Source of the DNA: Aurantimonadaceae bacterium
GTDB lineage: Bacteria > Pseudomonadota > Alphaproteobacteria > Rhizobiales > Rhizobiaceae
Reading direction: 5' to 3'
DNA length: 5,110 nucleotides
Assembly (NCBI GenBank): GCA_003232595.1
Contig: QIIJ01000515.1
Coordinates: 1 to 5,110 of the forward strand
Made by a program: the position numbers and the translations under genes. Below are positions 1 to 5,110 of the stretch, one piece after another (positions within the stretch are counted from its first letter, which is position 1; every line of letters starts with the position of its first letter). The notes under the pieces are model-generated. The model was not told the DNA's origin. It ran no database searches and saw only the letters and a program-made list of their open reading frames with translations.

Positions 1-5
1 TTGAG

Positions 6-44
6 TGCCCAAAATCGAAATTTCGGCTGATTTTGGGCATTTTT
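6..44 (+). terminator. Rho-independent terminator of an upstream gene
   Basis: An 11-bp perfect stem (TGCCCAAAATC at 6-16 pairs with GATTTTGGGCA at 29-39) encloses a 12-base loop, and a run of five T follows at 40-44. This is a textbook intrinsic terminator. It probably ends a plus-strand gene outside the window and insulates the fcc genes, which start about 60 bases further on. The loop contains a smaller self-complementary GAAATTTC. Confidence 0.85.
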
Positions 45-82
45 CCTTGAAACTCATCTAAAAACATGCAAACATTCAATTA

Positions 83-88
83 TATAAG
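83..88 (+). promoter_or_regulatory. Possible -10 element of the fcc operon
   Basis: TATAAG lies in an AT-rich stretch between the upstream terminator and the cytochrome gene and matches the sigma70 -10 consensus at five of six positions. No convincing -35 hexamer sits 16-18 bases upstream, so an activator or an alternative sigma factor may be needed, or the true promoter may be elsewhere in 45-100. The position is right for a transcript with a very short leader. This is a weak call. Confidence 0.2.
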
Positions 89-104
89 ATTGTAAAACGG
101 GAAC

Positions 105-420
105 ATGATGGCAAAATTTTTGCGCACAGTTGCGCCGGTAATTTGTAGCATGATTTTTTCTACCGCTGTATTGGCCGATACGCACCCGGATATTGAGTTC
201 GGCGAATATTTGTCTTCAGAATGCACCGCCTGTCATTTGCTTTCCGGCAAAGAAAGCAACATCCCGTCAATCATCAACTGGGAGCCTGAAGCAGGCCTAC
301 AAAAATAAAGAGCTTGAAAACGAGGTGATGCAAAATATCGCCACACGTCTCAGCAAGAATGAAATCGATTCCCTTGCGGCCTACTTCGCCACAATAAAAC
401 CGAAAGAAGACACTAACTGA
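105..420 (+). pseudogene. fccA: Monoheme cytochrome c, FccA-like, frameshifted
   Basis: This gene encodes the small c-type cytochrome expected to take electrons from the FccB flavoprotein encoded next to it. The first frame (105-308) gives a Sec signal peptide with probable cleavage after VLA (residues 22-24) and the heme attachment motif CTACH (residues 40-44). It then ends early at TAA (306-308). The family-typical C-terminal half continues in the +1 frame from about 292 to the TGA at 418-420: QAYKNKE, a candidate axial methionine in NEVMQ (ATG at 328-330), then DSLAAYFA. Joined, the halves make a protein of about 105-110 residues that lacks roughly four to six residues at the junction (291-294). 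A deletion of 14 or 17 bases would explain both the shift and the gap. It may be a real mutation or an assembly error. Of two adjacent ATG codons (105, 108), the second is better spaced from CGGGA (98-102). Allochromatium FccA is diheme; this one has a single heme site. Confidence 0.8.
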
Positions 421-447
421 TACGCAACCAAAACATCCAATTCCATC

Positions 448-454
448 GGGAGGG
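448..454 (+). promoter_or_regulatory. Ribosome binding site of fccB
   Basis: GGGAGGG lies in the 37-base gap between the cytochrome stop and fccB. It ends 3 bases before the ATG at 458 and 6 bases before the ATG at 461. The second ATG is therefore the better-spaced start, which would remove one methionine from the protein. Confidence 0.7.
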
Positions 455-457
455 TTA

Positions 458-1735
458 ATGATGGCAAAACTTACACGTAGAAAATTTGGACAACTGGCCG
501 GAGCATCGGCAGCGGCAGGCATAATCGCCTCACCGACGCTGTTGCAGGCTGCGGTACCAAAAGTTGTTGTTATCGGCGGCGGTGCGGGTGGTGCAACCGC
601 TGCACGTTATGTCGCCAACGGCGCAAAAGGTGCCATTGAAGTCACCCTGATCGAGCCAACCAAGAAATACTACACCTGCTTCTTTTCAAACCTCTATCTC
701 GGTGGTGTGGTTGACTATGAATCGATTGGCCATACCTATGACAAGCTGGCTGTCGAATACGGCATCAACGTTGTACACGACTGGGCAACCGGTGTTGATC
801 GCGAAAAGAAAATGGTCATGCTTTCCTCGGGCGCAACGGTTCCCTACGATCGTTTGATTGTCTCGCCCGGCATTGATCTTAAATATGATTCAGTGCCCGG
901 ATACTCGGTTGGTTCAACCAATGCGATGCCACATGCATGGAAATCTGGCAGCCAGGTACAATTGCTGAAGGCCCAGGTGGACAACATGAAAGAGGGTGGA
1001 ACCTTTGTCATGGTACCGCCACCAAATCCTTTCCGCTGCCCTCCTGGGCCCTATGAGCGGATTTCAATGATCGCCAAAATCTTCAAGGAAAAGAACCCGA
1101 CAGCAAAAATCGTTGTTCTTGACCAGAAAGAGAAATTCTCCAAGCAGGGTCTCTTTCAGGAAGGCTGGAACAATCATTACGATGGTATGGTGGAATGGCT
1201 TGCGCCTTCAATTCACGGTGGCATCACGAAAATTGACCACCGCGCCATGACAATCGAAACCGATCTCGATACATTCAAGGCCGATGCCGCCTGTGTGGTT
1301 CCGGCCAATACAGCAGGCAAGATTGCCTCAATCGCCGGCCTGACCGATGACAGTGGCTGGTGCCCGATTATTCCGGCCACCATGCAGTCAAAAATGGATG
1401 AAAACATCCACGTTATCGGCGACTCATCAATTGCCAAGTCGATGCCAAAATCCGGCTTTTCCGCCAACAGCCAGGCTAAAGTTGCCGCCGCAGCCGCACG
1501 CAGCGCACTAACCGGCTCCAAGGTGTTTGGCTCTAAATTTGCCAATACATGCTGGAGCCTGATTGCTGCAGACGACGGCATCAAGGTTGGCGCCGCCTAT
1601 GAGGCAGGCCCGGAAAAAATCGATGTAACCAGCAAGTTTATCTCCAAAACCGGAGAAGACGCTGACCTCCGCAAAGCAACCTACGAAGAATCCGTCGGCT
1701 GGTACGACGCGATTTCTGCCGATATGTTCGGCTGA
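458..1735 (+). CDS. fccB: Flavocytochrome c sulfide dehydrogenase, flavoprotein subunit
   Basis: This periplasmic FAD enzyme oxidises sulfide to sulfur or polysulfide and hands electrons to a cytochrome c partner, here encoded directly upstream. The 425-residue length is normal and the gene is intact. It begins with a Tat signal (TRRKFGQ, residues 6-12, then a hydrophobic stretch; cleavage probably near residues 30-32). The Rossmann FAD motif VVVIGGGAGG (36-45) and a second FAD contact, HVIGD (318-322), are present. Three cysteines match the known functional residues of Allochromatium FccB: C74 in YYTCFFSN, the covalent FAD attachment site (Cys42 there), and C194 in FRCPPGPYE with C365 in NTCWSL, the redox-active disulfide (Cys161/Cys337 there). 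The C-terminus GWYDAISADMFG is also family-like. The Tat signal suggests export after FAD insertion. It is probably co-transcribed with the cytochrome and ended by the hairpin at 1757. A sulfide:quinone reductase is less likely given the cysteine pattern and the cytochrome neighbour. Confidence 0.95.
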   Translation: MMAKLTRRKFGQLAGASAAAGIIASPTLLQAAVPKVVVIGGGAGGATAARYVANGAKGAIEVTLIEPTKKYYTCFFSNLYLGGVVDYESIGHTYDKLAVEYGINVVHDWATGVDREKKMVMLSSGATVPYDRLIVSPGIDLKYDSVPGYSVGSTNAMPHAWKSGSQVQLLKAQVDNMKEGGTFVMVPPPNPFRCPPGPYERISMIAKIFKEKNPTAKIVVLDQKEKFSKQGLFQEGWNNHYDGMVEWLAPSIHGGITKIDHRAMTIETDLDTFKADAACVVPANTAGKIASIAGLTDDSGWCPIIPATMQSKMDENIHVIGDSSIAKSMPKSGFSANSQAKVAAAAARSALTGSKVFGSKFANTCWSLIAADDGIKVGAAYEAGPEKIDVTSKFISKTGEDADLRKATYEESVGWYDAISADMFG

Positions 1736-1756
1736 TACAATTATTGAGAACACCAC

Positions 1757-1784
1757 AAAGGCCGCTCATTCGGGCGGCCTTTTT
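1757..1784. terminator. Terminator between convergent fccB and ankyrin gene
   Basis: A 9-bp perfect stem (AAAGGCCGC at 1757-1765 with GCGGCCTTT at 1774-1782) encloses an 8-base loop. Five T (1780-1784) follow on the plus strand, a good terminator for the fcc operon. On the minus strand the tail is only TTT, so it is weaker, but it begins just past the ankyrin stop codon and probably serves both genes. Confidence 0.88.
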
Positions 1785-1788
1785 CCGC

Positions 1789-2271
1789 CTATTTTTTTGG
1801 CCCGAGAAGTAACATGATTTCAGGCCGGTTGTTTTGCCGGGCAAGGTCCAGTGCGGACAGGCCATCGCCATTCGTACTGATGGTATCTGAATTTGCATCC
1901 AGCAAAACGCGCACAGCGGCAACATGACCGTTTTGTGCGGCTCTCATGAGCGGGGTAAAACCACCTTTGTCCGCACGGTTCACGTCTGCTCCCTTTTCCA
2001 GCAGGGCAGACAAAATACCGGTTTTACCCAGTGCTGCGGCATAGTGCAGTGCTGTTCGTGCCAACGGGTCGGTATCGTTAGGATCAACCCCGTTCGCCAG
2101 CAGTAAATCGACTTTATCCACCTCGGCATTACGCACAGCTTCGATCAGAGGCTGTGTTTGGCCAAACGGTGTTACCGATTTTGCGCTCATTGGTGTTACC
2201 GATTTTGCGCTCATTGTGGCGGGTAGCATTGCGGCCATAAAAACAAGGATGCGTGAAGCGATTTTTAGCAT
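1789..2271 (-). CDS. Secreted ankyrin-repeat protein
   Basis: This encodes 160 residues with an N-terminal signal peptide (hydrophobic core about residues 5-18; MSA motifs at 20-22 and 28-30 are candidate cleavage sites) followed by about four ankyrin units (roughly 39-69, 70-102, 103-135 and 136-158). Repeat hallmarks are visible: TALHYAAALGK (73-83), LLEKGADVN (90-98) and FTPLMRAAQNGH (105-116). Ankyrin repeats form protein-binding scaffolds; the partner cannot be told from sequence. The export signal places it in the periplasm or outside the cell. It lies 76 bases downstream of the secreted metalloprotease on the same strand, so it could be co-transcribed and might bind or restrain that enzyme, which is only inference from position. 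The ribosome binding site is weak (GACGAGAAA before ATG). The signal-peptide region contains a perfect 24-bp tandem duplication, described separately. Confidence 0.88.
   Translation of the reverse strand: MLKIASRILVFMAAMLPATMSAKSVTPMSAKSVTPFGQTQPLIEAVRNAEVDKVDLLLANGVDPNDTDPLARTALHYAAALGKTGILSALLEKGADVNRADKGGFTPLMRAAQNGHVAAVRVLLDANSDTISTNGDGLSALDLARQNNRPEIMLLLGPKK
2168..2215 (-). repeat. Perfect 24-bp tandem duplication in the ankyrin gene
   Basis: Bases 2168-2191 and 2192-2215 are identical, head to tail. Read on the minus strand, each copy encodes MSAKSVTP (residues 20-27 and 28-35). The unit is eight codons, so the reading frame is kept. The duplication falls at the end of the signal peptide and doubles the likely signal peptidase site MSA-K. 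Confidence 0.97.
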
Positions 2272-2297
2272 TTTCTCGTCGATATTTTCTGGGTGAA

Positions 2298-2322
2298 GGC
2301 AACCGGAACAGGCCCGGTTGCC
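2298..2322 (-). other. Hairpin between protease and ankyrin gene
   Basis: A 9-bp perfect inverted repeat (GGCAACCGG at 2298-2306, CCGGTTGCC at 2314-2322) with a 7-base loop sits in the 76-base gap between the protease stop and the ankyrin start. No run of T follows on either strand, so it is not a standard intrinsic terminator. It may instead stabilise or mark a processing point in a shared transcript, giving the two genes different expression levels. It could also be a partly effective terminator. Confidence 0.55.
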
Positions 2323-2347
2323 GATTGCTGAACAGTTTCTTGACTGG

Positions 2348-4234
2348 TTAACGAATGTTTTTGTTCATTTCGCGAATAACGTCCAGCGATTCCTTCAGCA
2401 GTTCGAGATGCTGCTGCATGAGATCACCGATGCCCGGTTTACCGTGTTTGGGTTTTTTGCGTTCATCGTCTTTGCGGGCATCTGCAACCTGCACTGCGCA
2501 GTCGGCGGTCAACGCTGTTTTGTCGATACCGATAGTCACGAGGTGTAAACCGGGTCTCGCCTTGGGCGGGATTGGTAACTCGAATTTGGAATTGCCGCGA
2601 TTATCGGTTTCGCCTGTGGCTACCTGCTCGGGACCAACCAAGGCATGAAACGGCTGTTTGGGAAGCAGCCCTTCAACCAGGACAGTGACCTTGCCGCCGG
2701 GTTTGGCTTGGTTCAACACATAACAATGGGGGAAATCGGGATCTTCAAGTACAAATGTCCGGTCTCCTTTTTCTTCAGAAAGACGGTCAATCTTTTTGGT
2801 TTCGATGTCCTCGACTATCACATCAACGGTTACGGGCTGACCAGGACGAATGCCGGCAGATTTGGCCGGTAATGATGCAACAACTGTATCATAGATGCGC
2901 GCATTGCCGATATCCGGAGTTTTCAGGCCAGGCACATCGACCAGATAGGGGGTCATTTCCAGGGTCTGCAACTCGGAGAATATCCGGGGAAATTTTTCAA
3001 ACTCCACACCGTTCCAACGCCAGGCACTGGCCCGTGTTTCAGGAAATCGCACATCAACGCGGATAACAATATCCGCATTGCCGATGGCCTTTGCCGTCAA
3101 TCCCAGCTTGGCAACCTGCTCGGGATTGCCACCCTTCCCGTCGCCACTCGTGTTCATGATTATCCAGTGTACCGAGGGGCGGTTGTTGTTTTTTTGATGT
3201 ATACCGGCCAGTTGGTTGGAGATATAAACACGGTTGAGTTTTTTGTCGAGAGAAAGGCGAACCGAAGCCAGATCCTGCCAAGGTTCCATTTTCATGTCAT
3301 CTTTGCCGTCCATAATCCTGTCAGCAATAAAATCACCGGGATCGACCTTGAGCGGCGGGTCAATTTCCAGGCCCGGCACAATATTGGATGAGTCTCGGGC
3401 CACAGTGGTTTGTCCGGCCGCAAAGACGACATTATCAATTTGCCCGTCCCCGTTGTCGTCGACCGAACTCGGATTCATCAATAGCGTATTGCCGGTGACG
3501 TGGTCGAGACCAAGGGCGTGTCCAAGCTCATGACCGACAAGCTGATCAAAGGGATCAGTCAGCACAAAACTGGTATTGGTGCCAGGAAAGGTGCGGTCGG
3601 GGCTTGCCGGATGCAGATAGATGTTATCGATAACCGCAATACGTCCATCATAAGGTGCGCCACAGGTGGTGTGGGCGCCCATGGGCTGGCTGCAACCGCC
3701 CCAGCCAATGACCCCGACATAGGTGCCAGCAGCATCGTGAAACAGGCCGACATTAATCGCGGTTACGCCAACATTAGCCCGGCCAAGTGCAGAATAAGCG
3801 GCATCGCAGGCCGTAATCAGGGCGTTATATTCATTACCGAAAGCGTTGACATCCTCGCCTCTGACATCACCGGGCGTGGCAAGGGCGGTATTCGGGTCGG
3901 CCAGCTGCGGAAAGTCGAGAACGGTCCAGGCATTGTTGATTGCCGATCTGAATGTGATGCCTGCCGTATTGATGTAGATATTGTCGGTCGGGCGTTCGTG
4001 GCGTCGCCACAATATGGCATCTGTCTCGGTATCACCATTGAGGTTCGGGTTGGCCTGGGCGGGCGAACCTATCACCGGACACCACGAAATCGGCACGTGC
4101 AGCAAGTCGACACCGCCGGGACCGACACCGACCGCATTGGCCTGTGATGTGGCTGCAATGAAAAGTGTGGCCAGCGCAGCAGAGTTGCGCAGCTTGATAA
4201 ATGTTTTTGAAAGTATAGATTTTTGCCGAGACAT
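2348..4234 (-). CDS. Secreted zinc metalloprotease, metzincin/matrixin-like
   Basis: This encodes a 628-residue exported protein. The metzincin zinc motif HELGHALGLDH (residues 235-245) supplies three histidine ligands and catalytic Glu236, and LLMNPS (Met253) fits the Met-turn. A calcium-loop-like DDNGDGQID (259-267) follows at once. The N-terminus has a basic region, a hydrophobic stretch and a likely cleavage after ANA (32-34). Six cysteines (52, 143, 181, 191, 504, 579) could form disulfides. After the catalytic domain comes a long segment I do not recognise, then a beta-rich, possibly Ig-like region (about 464-584), a lysine-rich linker (586-600) and a final amphipathic helix (602-628). 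The start at 4234 is chosen over an in-frame ATG at 4312 because it has a strong ribosome binding site, gives a proper signal peptide, and leaves promoter and operator upstream. It probably cleaves extracellular or envelope proteins; the substrate is unknown. The ankyrin gene lies downstream on the same strand. Confidence 0.88.
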   Translation of the reverse strand: MSRQKSILSKTFIKLRNSAALATLFIAATSQANAVGVGPGGVDLLHVPISWCPVIGSPAQANPNLNGDTETDAILWRRHERPTDNIYINTAGITFRSAINNAWTVLDFPQLADPNTALATPGDVRGEDVNAFGNEYNALITACDAAYSALGRANVGVTAINVGLFHDAAGTYVGVIGWGGCSQPMGAHTTCGAPYDGRIAVIDNIYLHPASPDRTFPGTNTSFVLTDPFDQLVGHELGHALGLDHVTGNTLLMNPSSVDDNGDGQIDNVVFAAGQTTVARDSSNIVPGLEIDPPLKVDPGDFIADRIMDGKDDMKMEPWQDLASVRLSLDKKLNRVYISNQLAGIHQKNNNRPSVHWIIMNTSGDGKGGNPEQVAKLGLTAKAIGNADIVIRVDVRFPETRASAWRWNGVEFEKFPRIFSELQTLEMTPYLVDVPGLKTPDIGNARIYDTVVASLPAKSAGIRPGQPVTVDVIVEDIETKKIDRLSEEKGDRTFVLEDPDFPHCYVLNQAKPGGKVTVLVEGLLPKQPFHALVGPEQVATGETDNRGNSKFELPIPPKARPGLHLVTIGIDKTALTADCAVQVADARKDDERKKPKHGKPGIGDLMQQHLELLKESLDVIREMNKNIR

Positions 4235-4240
4235 TTGGAT

Positions 4241-4248
4241 TCTCCCTT
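4241..4248 (-). promoter_or_regulatory. Ribosome binding site of the metalloprotease
   Basis: On the minus strand AAGGGAGA lies 6 bases before the ATG at 4234, close to the ideal Shine-Dalgarno sequence and spacing. It is the main reason for setting the start at 4234. The in-frame ATG at 4312 lies inside the CRP-type operator. Confidence 0.8.
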
Positions 4249-4271
4249 GTCCGTATTCCCAGCCAAGGTGT

Positions 4272-4280
4272 ACAATAGCA
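4272..4280 (-). promoter_or_regulatory. Extended -10 promoter of the metalloprotease
   Basis: The minus strand reads TGC-TATTGT, an extended -10 element (TGn followed by a hexamer matching TATAAT at four of six). Transcription would start near 4265, giving a leader of about 30 bases that holds the ribosome binding site. The -35 position (about 4295-4300, reading ACAGAA) does not match consensus and overlaps the CRP-type operator. That is what an activator-dependent class II promoter looks like. Confidence 0.5.
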
Positions 4281-4297
4281 CAATAAAACACGATTTC

Positions 4298-4313
4298 TGT
4301 GAGTTTATTCACA
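4298..4313. promoter_or_regulatory. CRP/Vfr-type operator, perfect consensus
   Basis: TGTGA-GTTTAT-TCACA matches both half-sites of the E. coli CRP consensus TGTGA-N6-TCACA with no mismatch. Its centre (4305.5) lies about 40.5 bases upstream of the start point predicted from the -10 element, close to the -41.5 of class II CRP-activated promoters. The likely target is the minus-strand metalloprotease. The aceA start is over 500 bases away, so control of that gene through this site is less likely. Other CRP/FNR-family regulators can bind similar sites. Confidence 0.72.
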
Positions 4314-4440
4314 TATGGTAATGATATTTACTTTGAACCAACAAAATACAATCAGTAAACTGGTGGCTATGGCTTCATGGGCAGCACCCTCCGCATTTGT
4401 CCGGATAAGGGTTTGATCGAACAGCCGTTTGTGACAAGCG

Positions 4441-4584
4441 CTATCCGCAATCACTGCGCACTTTTCCGATTTTCATATTGTGACCCTTTGACATATTGGC
4501 ACACGGATCACCATTGTCGAAACCGCGGAGTTTGTTATAGCGGCTGATCTGCTCCACCATCCCGGCATCACAACAGATTTCCAA
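4441..4584 (-). CDS. Possible small cysteine-containing protein
   Basis: A short minus-strand frame ends at TAG (4441-4443). Starting from TTG at 4584 it gives 47 residues, preceded by AAAAGG five bases upstream; from the ATG at 4560 it gives 39 residues but has no ribosome binding site. The peptide has four cysteines, two adjacent near the start, and includes FDNGDPCANMSKGHNMKIGK. Its codons (ATC, AGC, CGC, CTC, TTC, GAC) resemble those of the neighbouring genes, which is why I record it. There is no signal peptide or membrane segment and I recognise no family. It could equally be a gene remnant or chance. Confidence 0.2.
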   Translation of the reverse strand: MEICCDAGMVEQISRYNKLRGFDNGDPCANMSKGHNMKIGKVRSDCG

Positions 4585-4705
4585 TCCAGCCTTTTACGGC
4601 GGACTGTCACAAGATTTACAAATCCTGGCCTTTCCCGGTCATTTGTATGACAAAATTACACGAAATCCACAACATAACTCCAGGCAATTAACCACCACTG
4701 GTATC

Positions 4706-4729
4706 GAACCATGTAGTTCCAGCCTGAAC
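4706..4729. promoter_or_regulatory. Evenly spaced GAAC-GTTC-GAAC half-sites
   Basis: GAAC (4706-4709), GTTC (4716-4719) and GAAC (4726-4729) are each separated by exactly six bases. Alternating inverted tetramers thus recur every 10 bases, about one helical turn, roughly 100-125 bases upstream of aceA. Such spacing suits a regulator binding one face of the DNA. The motifs are short, so coincidence is possible. Confidence 0.2.
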
Positions 4730-4816
4730 ATTCGAGTCCGAAACAGACAAACCAGTACTGCGGCCTTCGACTTGCCACCGGGAAGGCAAAATAAATGGTG
4801 CAGAACTGGCCAGGCC

Positions 4817-4822
4817 AAAGGA
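4817..4822 (+). promoter_or_regulatory. Ribosome binding site of aceA
   Basis: AAAGGA lies 7 bases before the ATG at 4830, normal sequence and spacing. It supports 4830 as the true isocitrate lyase start even though the frame opened there is later broken. Confidence 0.65.
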
Positions 4823-4829
4823 ATATATC

Positions 4830-5110
4830 ATGAGCTATTCAAAGGAAATTGAATCCGTCACCAGTCTTGTCAAAAACAATGGCAGTGCCGGAGTATGTTG
4901 CCCGTATGCGGACCCAGAACCGTTTCAAGACAGGCCTCGACATTGCAAAATATACGGCGGCCATCATGCGCCGGGACATGGCTGCCTATGACGCTGACCC
5001 GTCAAAATATACCCAGTCACTTGGCTGCTGGCACGGATTTATCGGCCAGCAGAAAATGATCTCCATCAAAAAACATTTTCAAAGCACTGATCGTCGCTAC
5101 CTCTATCTTT
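4830..5110 (+). pseudogene. aceA: Isocitrate lyase N-terminus, frameshifted, cut by window end
   Basis: Isocitrate lyase splits isocitrate into succinate and glyoxylate, the first step of the glyoxylate bypass, in the cytoplasm. From the ATG at 4830 the protein starts as in Pseudomonas-type enzymes (MSYSKEIESV, then KNNGSA). This frame then leaves the family and stops at 4988-4990. The family sequence resumes in the +1 frame from 4885: VPEYVARMRTQNRFKTGLDI, then SLGCWHGFIGQQK, running off the window in RRYLYL. Compared with remembered homologues (NGSSWSAINPEYAARM), about five residues including the conserved Trp are missing at the junction. That fits a 14- or 17-base deletion around 4881-4890. 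As written the gene would not make full-length enzyme. An assembly error is a real possibility because the flanking protein sequence is so well conserved. The catalytic KxCGH loop lies beyond the window. Confidence 0.85.

Larger units (their letters stand above)
4314..4816. other. Long intergenic region before aceA
   Basis: About 500 bases separate the protease control region from the aceA ribosome binding site. I see no convincing gene of normal size, no tRNA and no mobile-element ends. It holds a weak small-ORF candidate (4441-4584, minus) and an evenly spaced GAAC/GTTC motif set (4706-4729). The aceA promoter must lie here or further right, but I could not fix a -35/-10 pair with proper spacing. 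Confidence 0.6.

Noticed and set aside
1213..1584. Minus-strand frame of 123 codons inside fccB
   Set aside because: It is antisense to a clearly conserved, intact flavoprotein gene and resembles no known family.
3500..4147. Open plus-strand frame of 215 codons
   Set aside because: It lies fully opposite the metalloprotease, which has a zinc motif, signal peptide, ribosome binding site and promoter. The plus-strand translation shows no recognisable domain.
2348..4312. Longer metalloprotease beginning at the ATG at 4312
   Set aside because: The extra 26 residues sit in front of the signal peptide, would include the CRP-type operator and -10 element, and have no ribosome binding site. The start at 4234 has all expected signals.
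4315..4416. Short plus-strand frame of 33 codons after the CRP-type operator
   Set aside because: There is no ribosome binding site, the start abuts the operator, and nothing in the peptide suggests a function.
4488..4493. TTGACA, a perfect -35 hexamer on the plus strand
   Set aside because: No -10-like hexamer lies 16-18 bases downstream, and it is over 330 bases from aceA.
4643..4852. Plus-strand frame of 69 codons before and into aceA
   Set aside because: It overlaps the aceA start out of frame, has no ribosome binding site, and its composition does not look like a folded protein.
1..5110. CRISPR array, insertion sequence, tRNA or rRNA
   Set aside because: Apart from the single 24-bp duplication there are no regularly spaced repeats, no transposase, no terminal inverted repeats with target duplications, and no cloverleaf or rRNA signature that I could see.

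Overview
The window looks like chromosomal DNA of a sulfide-oxidising proteobacterium, most likely a gammaproteobacterium. This rests on a cytochrome c / flavocytochrome c sulfide dehydrogenase pair closely resembling the Allochromatium type, a Pseudomonas-type isocitrate lyase N-terminus, and a perfect CRP/Vfr-type operator. The lineage is inferred from remembered protein families; no search was run.

Layout, left to right. Bases 6-44 are a rho-independent terminator for a gene lying left of the window. Next is a plus-strand fcc operon: a small monoheme cytochrome c (105-420), whose reading frame is broken near 291-294, then an intact Tat-exported flavoprotein subunit, FccB (458-1735). A hairpin at 1757-1784 ends the operon and also serves the convergent gene. 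On the minus strand lie a secreted ankyrin-repeat protein (1789-2271) and, upstream of it, a large secreted zinc metalloprotease of the metzincin type (2348-4234). The protease has a well-formed control region: a strong ribosome binding site, an extended -10 element and, just upstream, a perfect TGTGA-N6-TCACA operator. About 500 bases without a convincing gene follow. The window ends in the first part of isocitrate lyase (aceA, from 4830, plus strand), whose frame is also broken, near 4881-4890.

How the genes work together. Cytochrome and FccB together would oxidise sulfide in the periplasm and pass electrons to the respiratory chain. The metalloprotease and ankyrin protein are both exported and may be co-transcribed. 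Isocitrate lyase is the glyoxylate-cycle enzyme for growth on acetate or fatty acids. The combination suggests a mixotroph using reduced sulfur plus organic carbon, with the protease under cAMP-type carbon control.

The most notable observations are the CRP-type class II promoter of the protease, a perfect 24-bp tandem duplication at the signal-peptide cleavage site of the ankyrin protein, and two deletion-like frameshifts of the same phase in otherwise well-conserved genes. I see no clear new defence or mobile system, CRISPR array, tRNA or rRNA.
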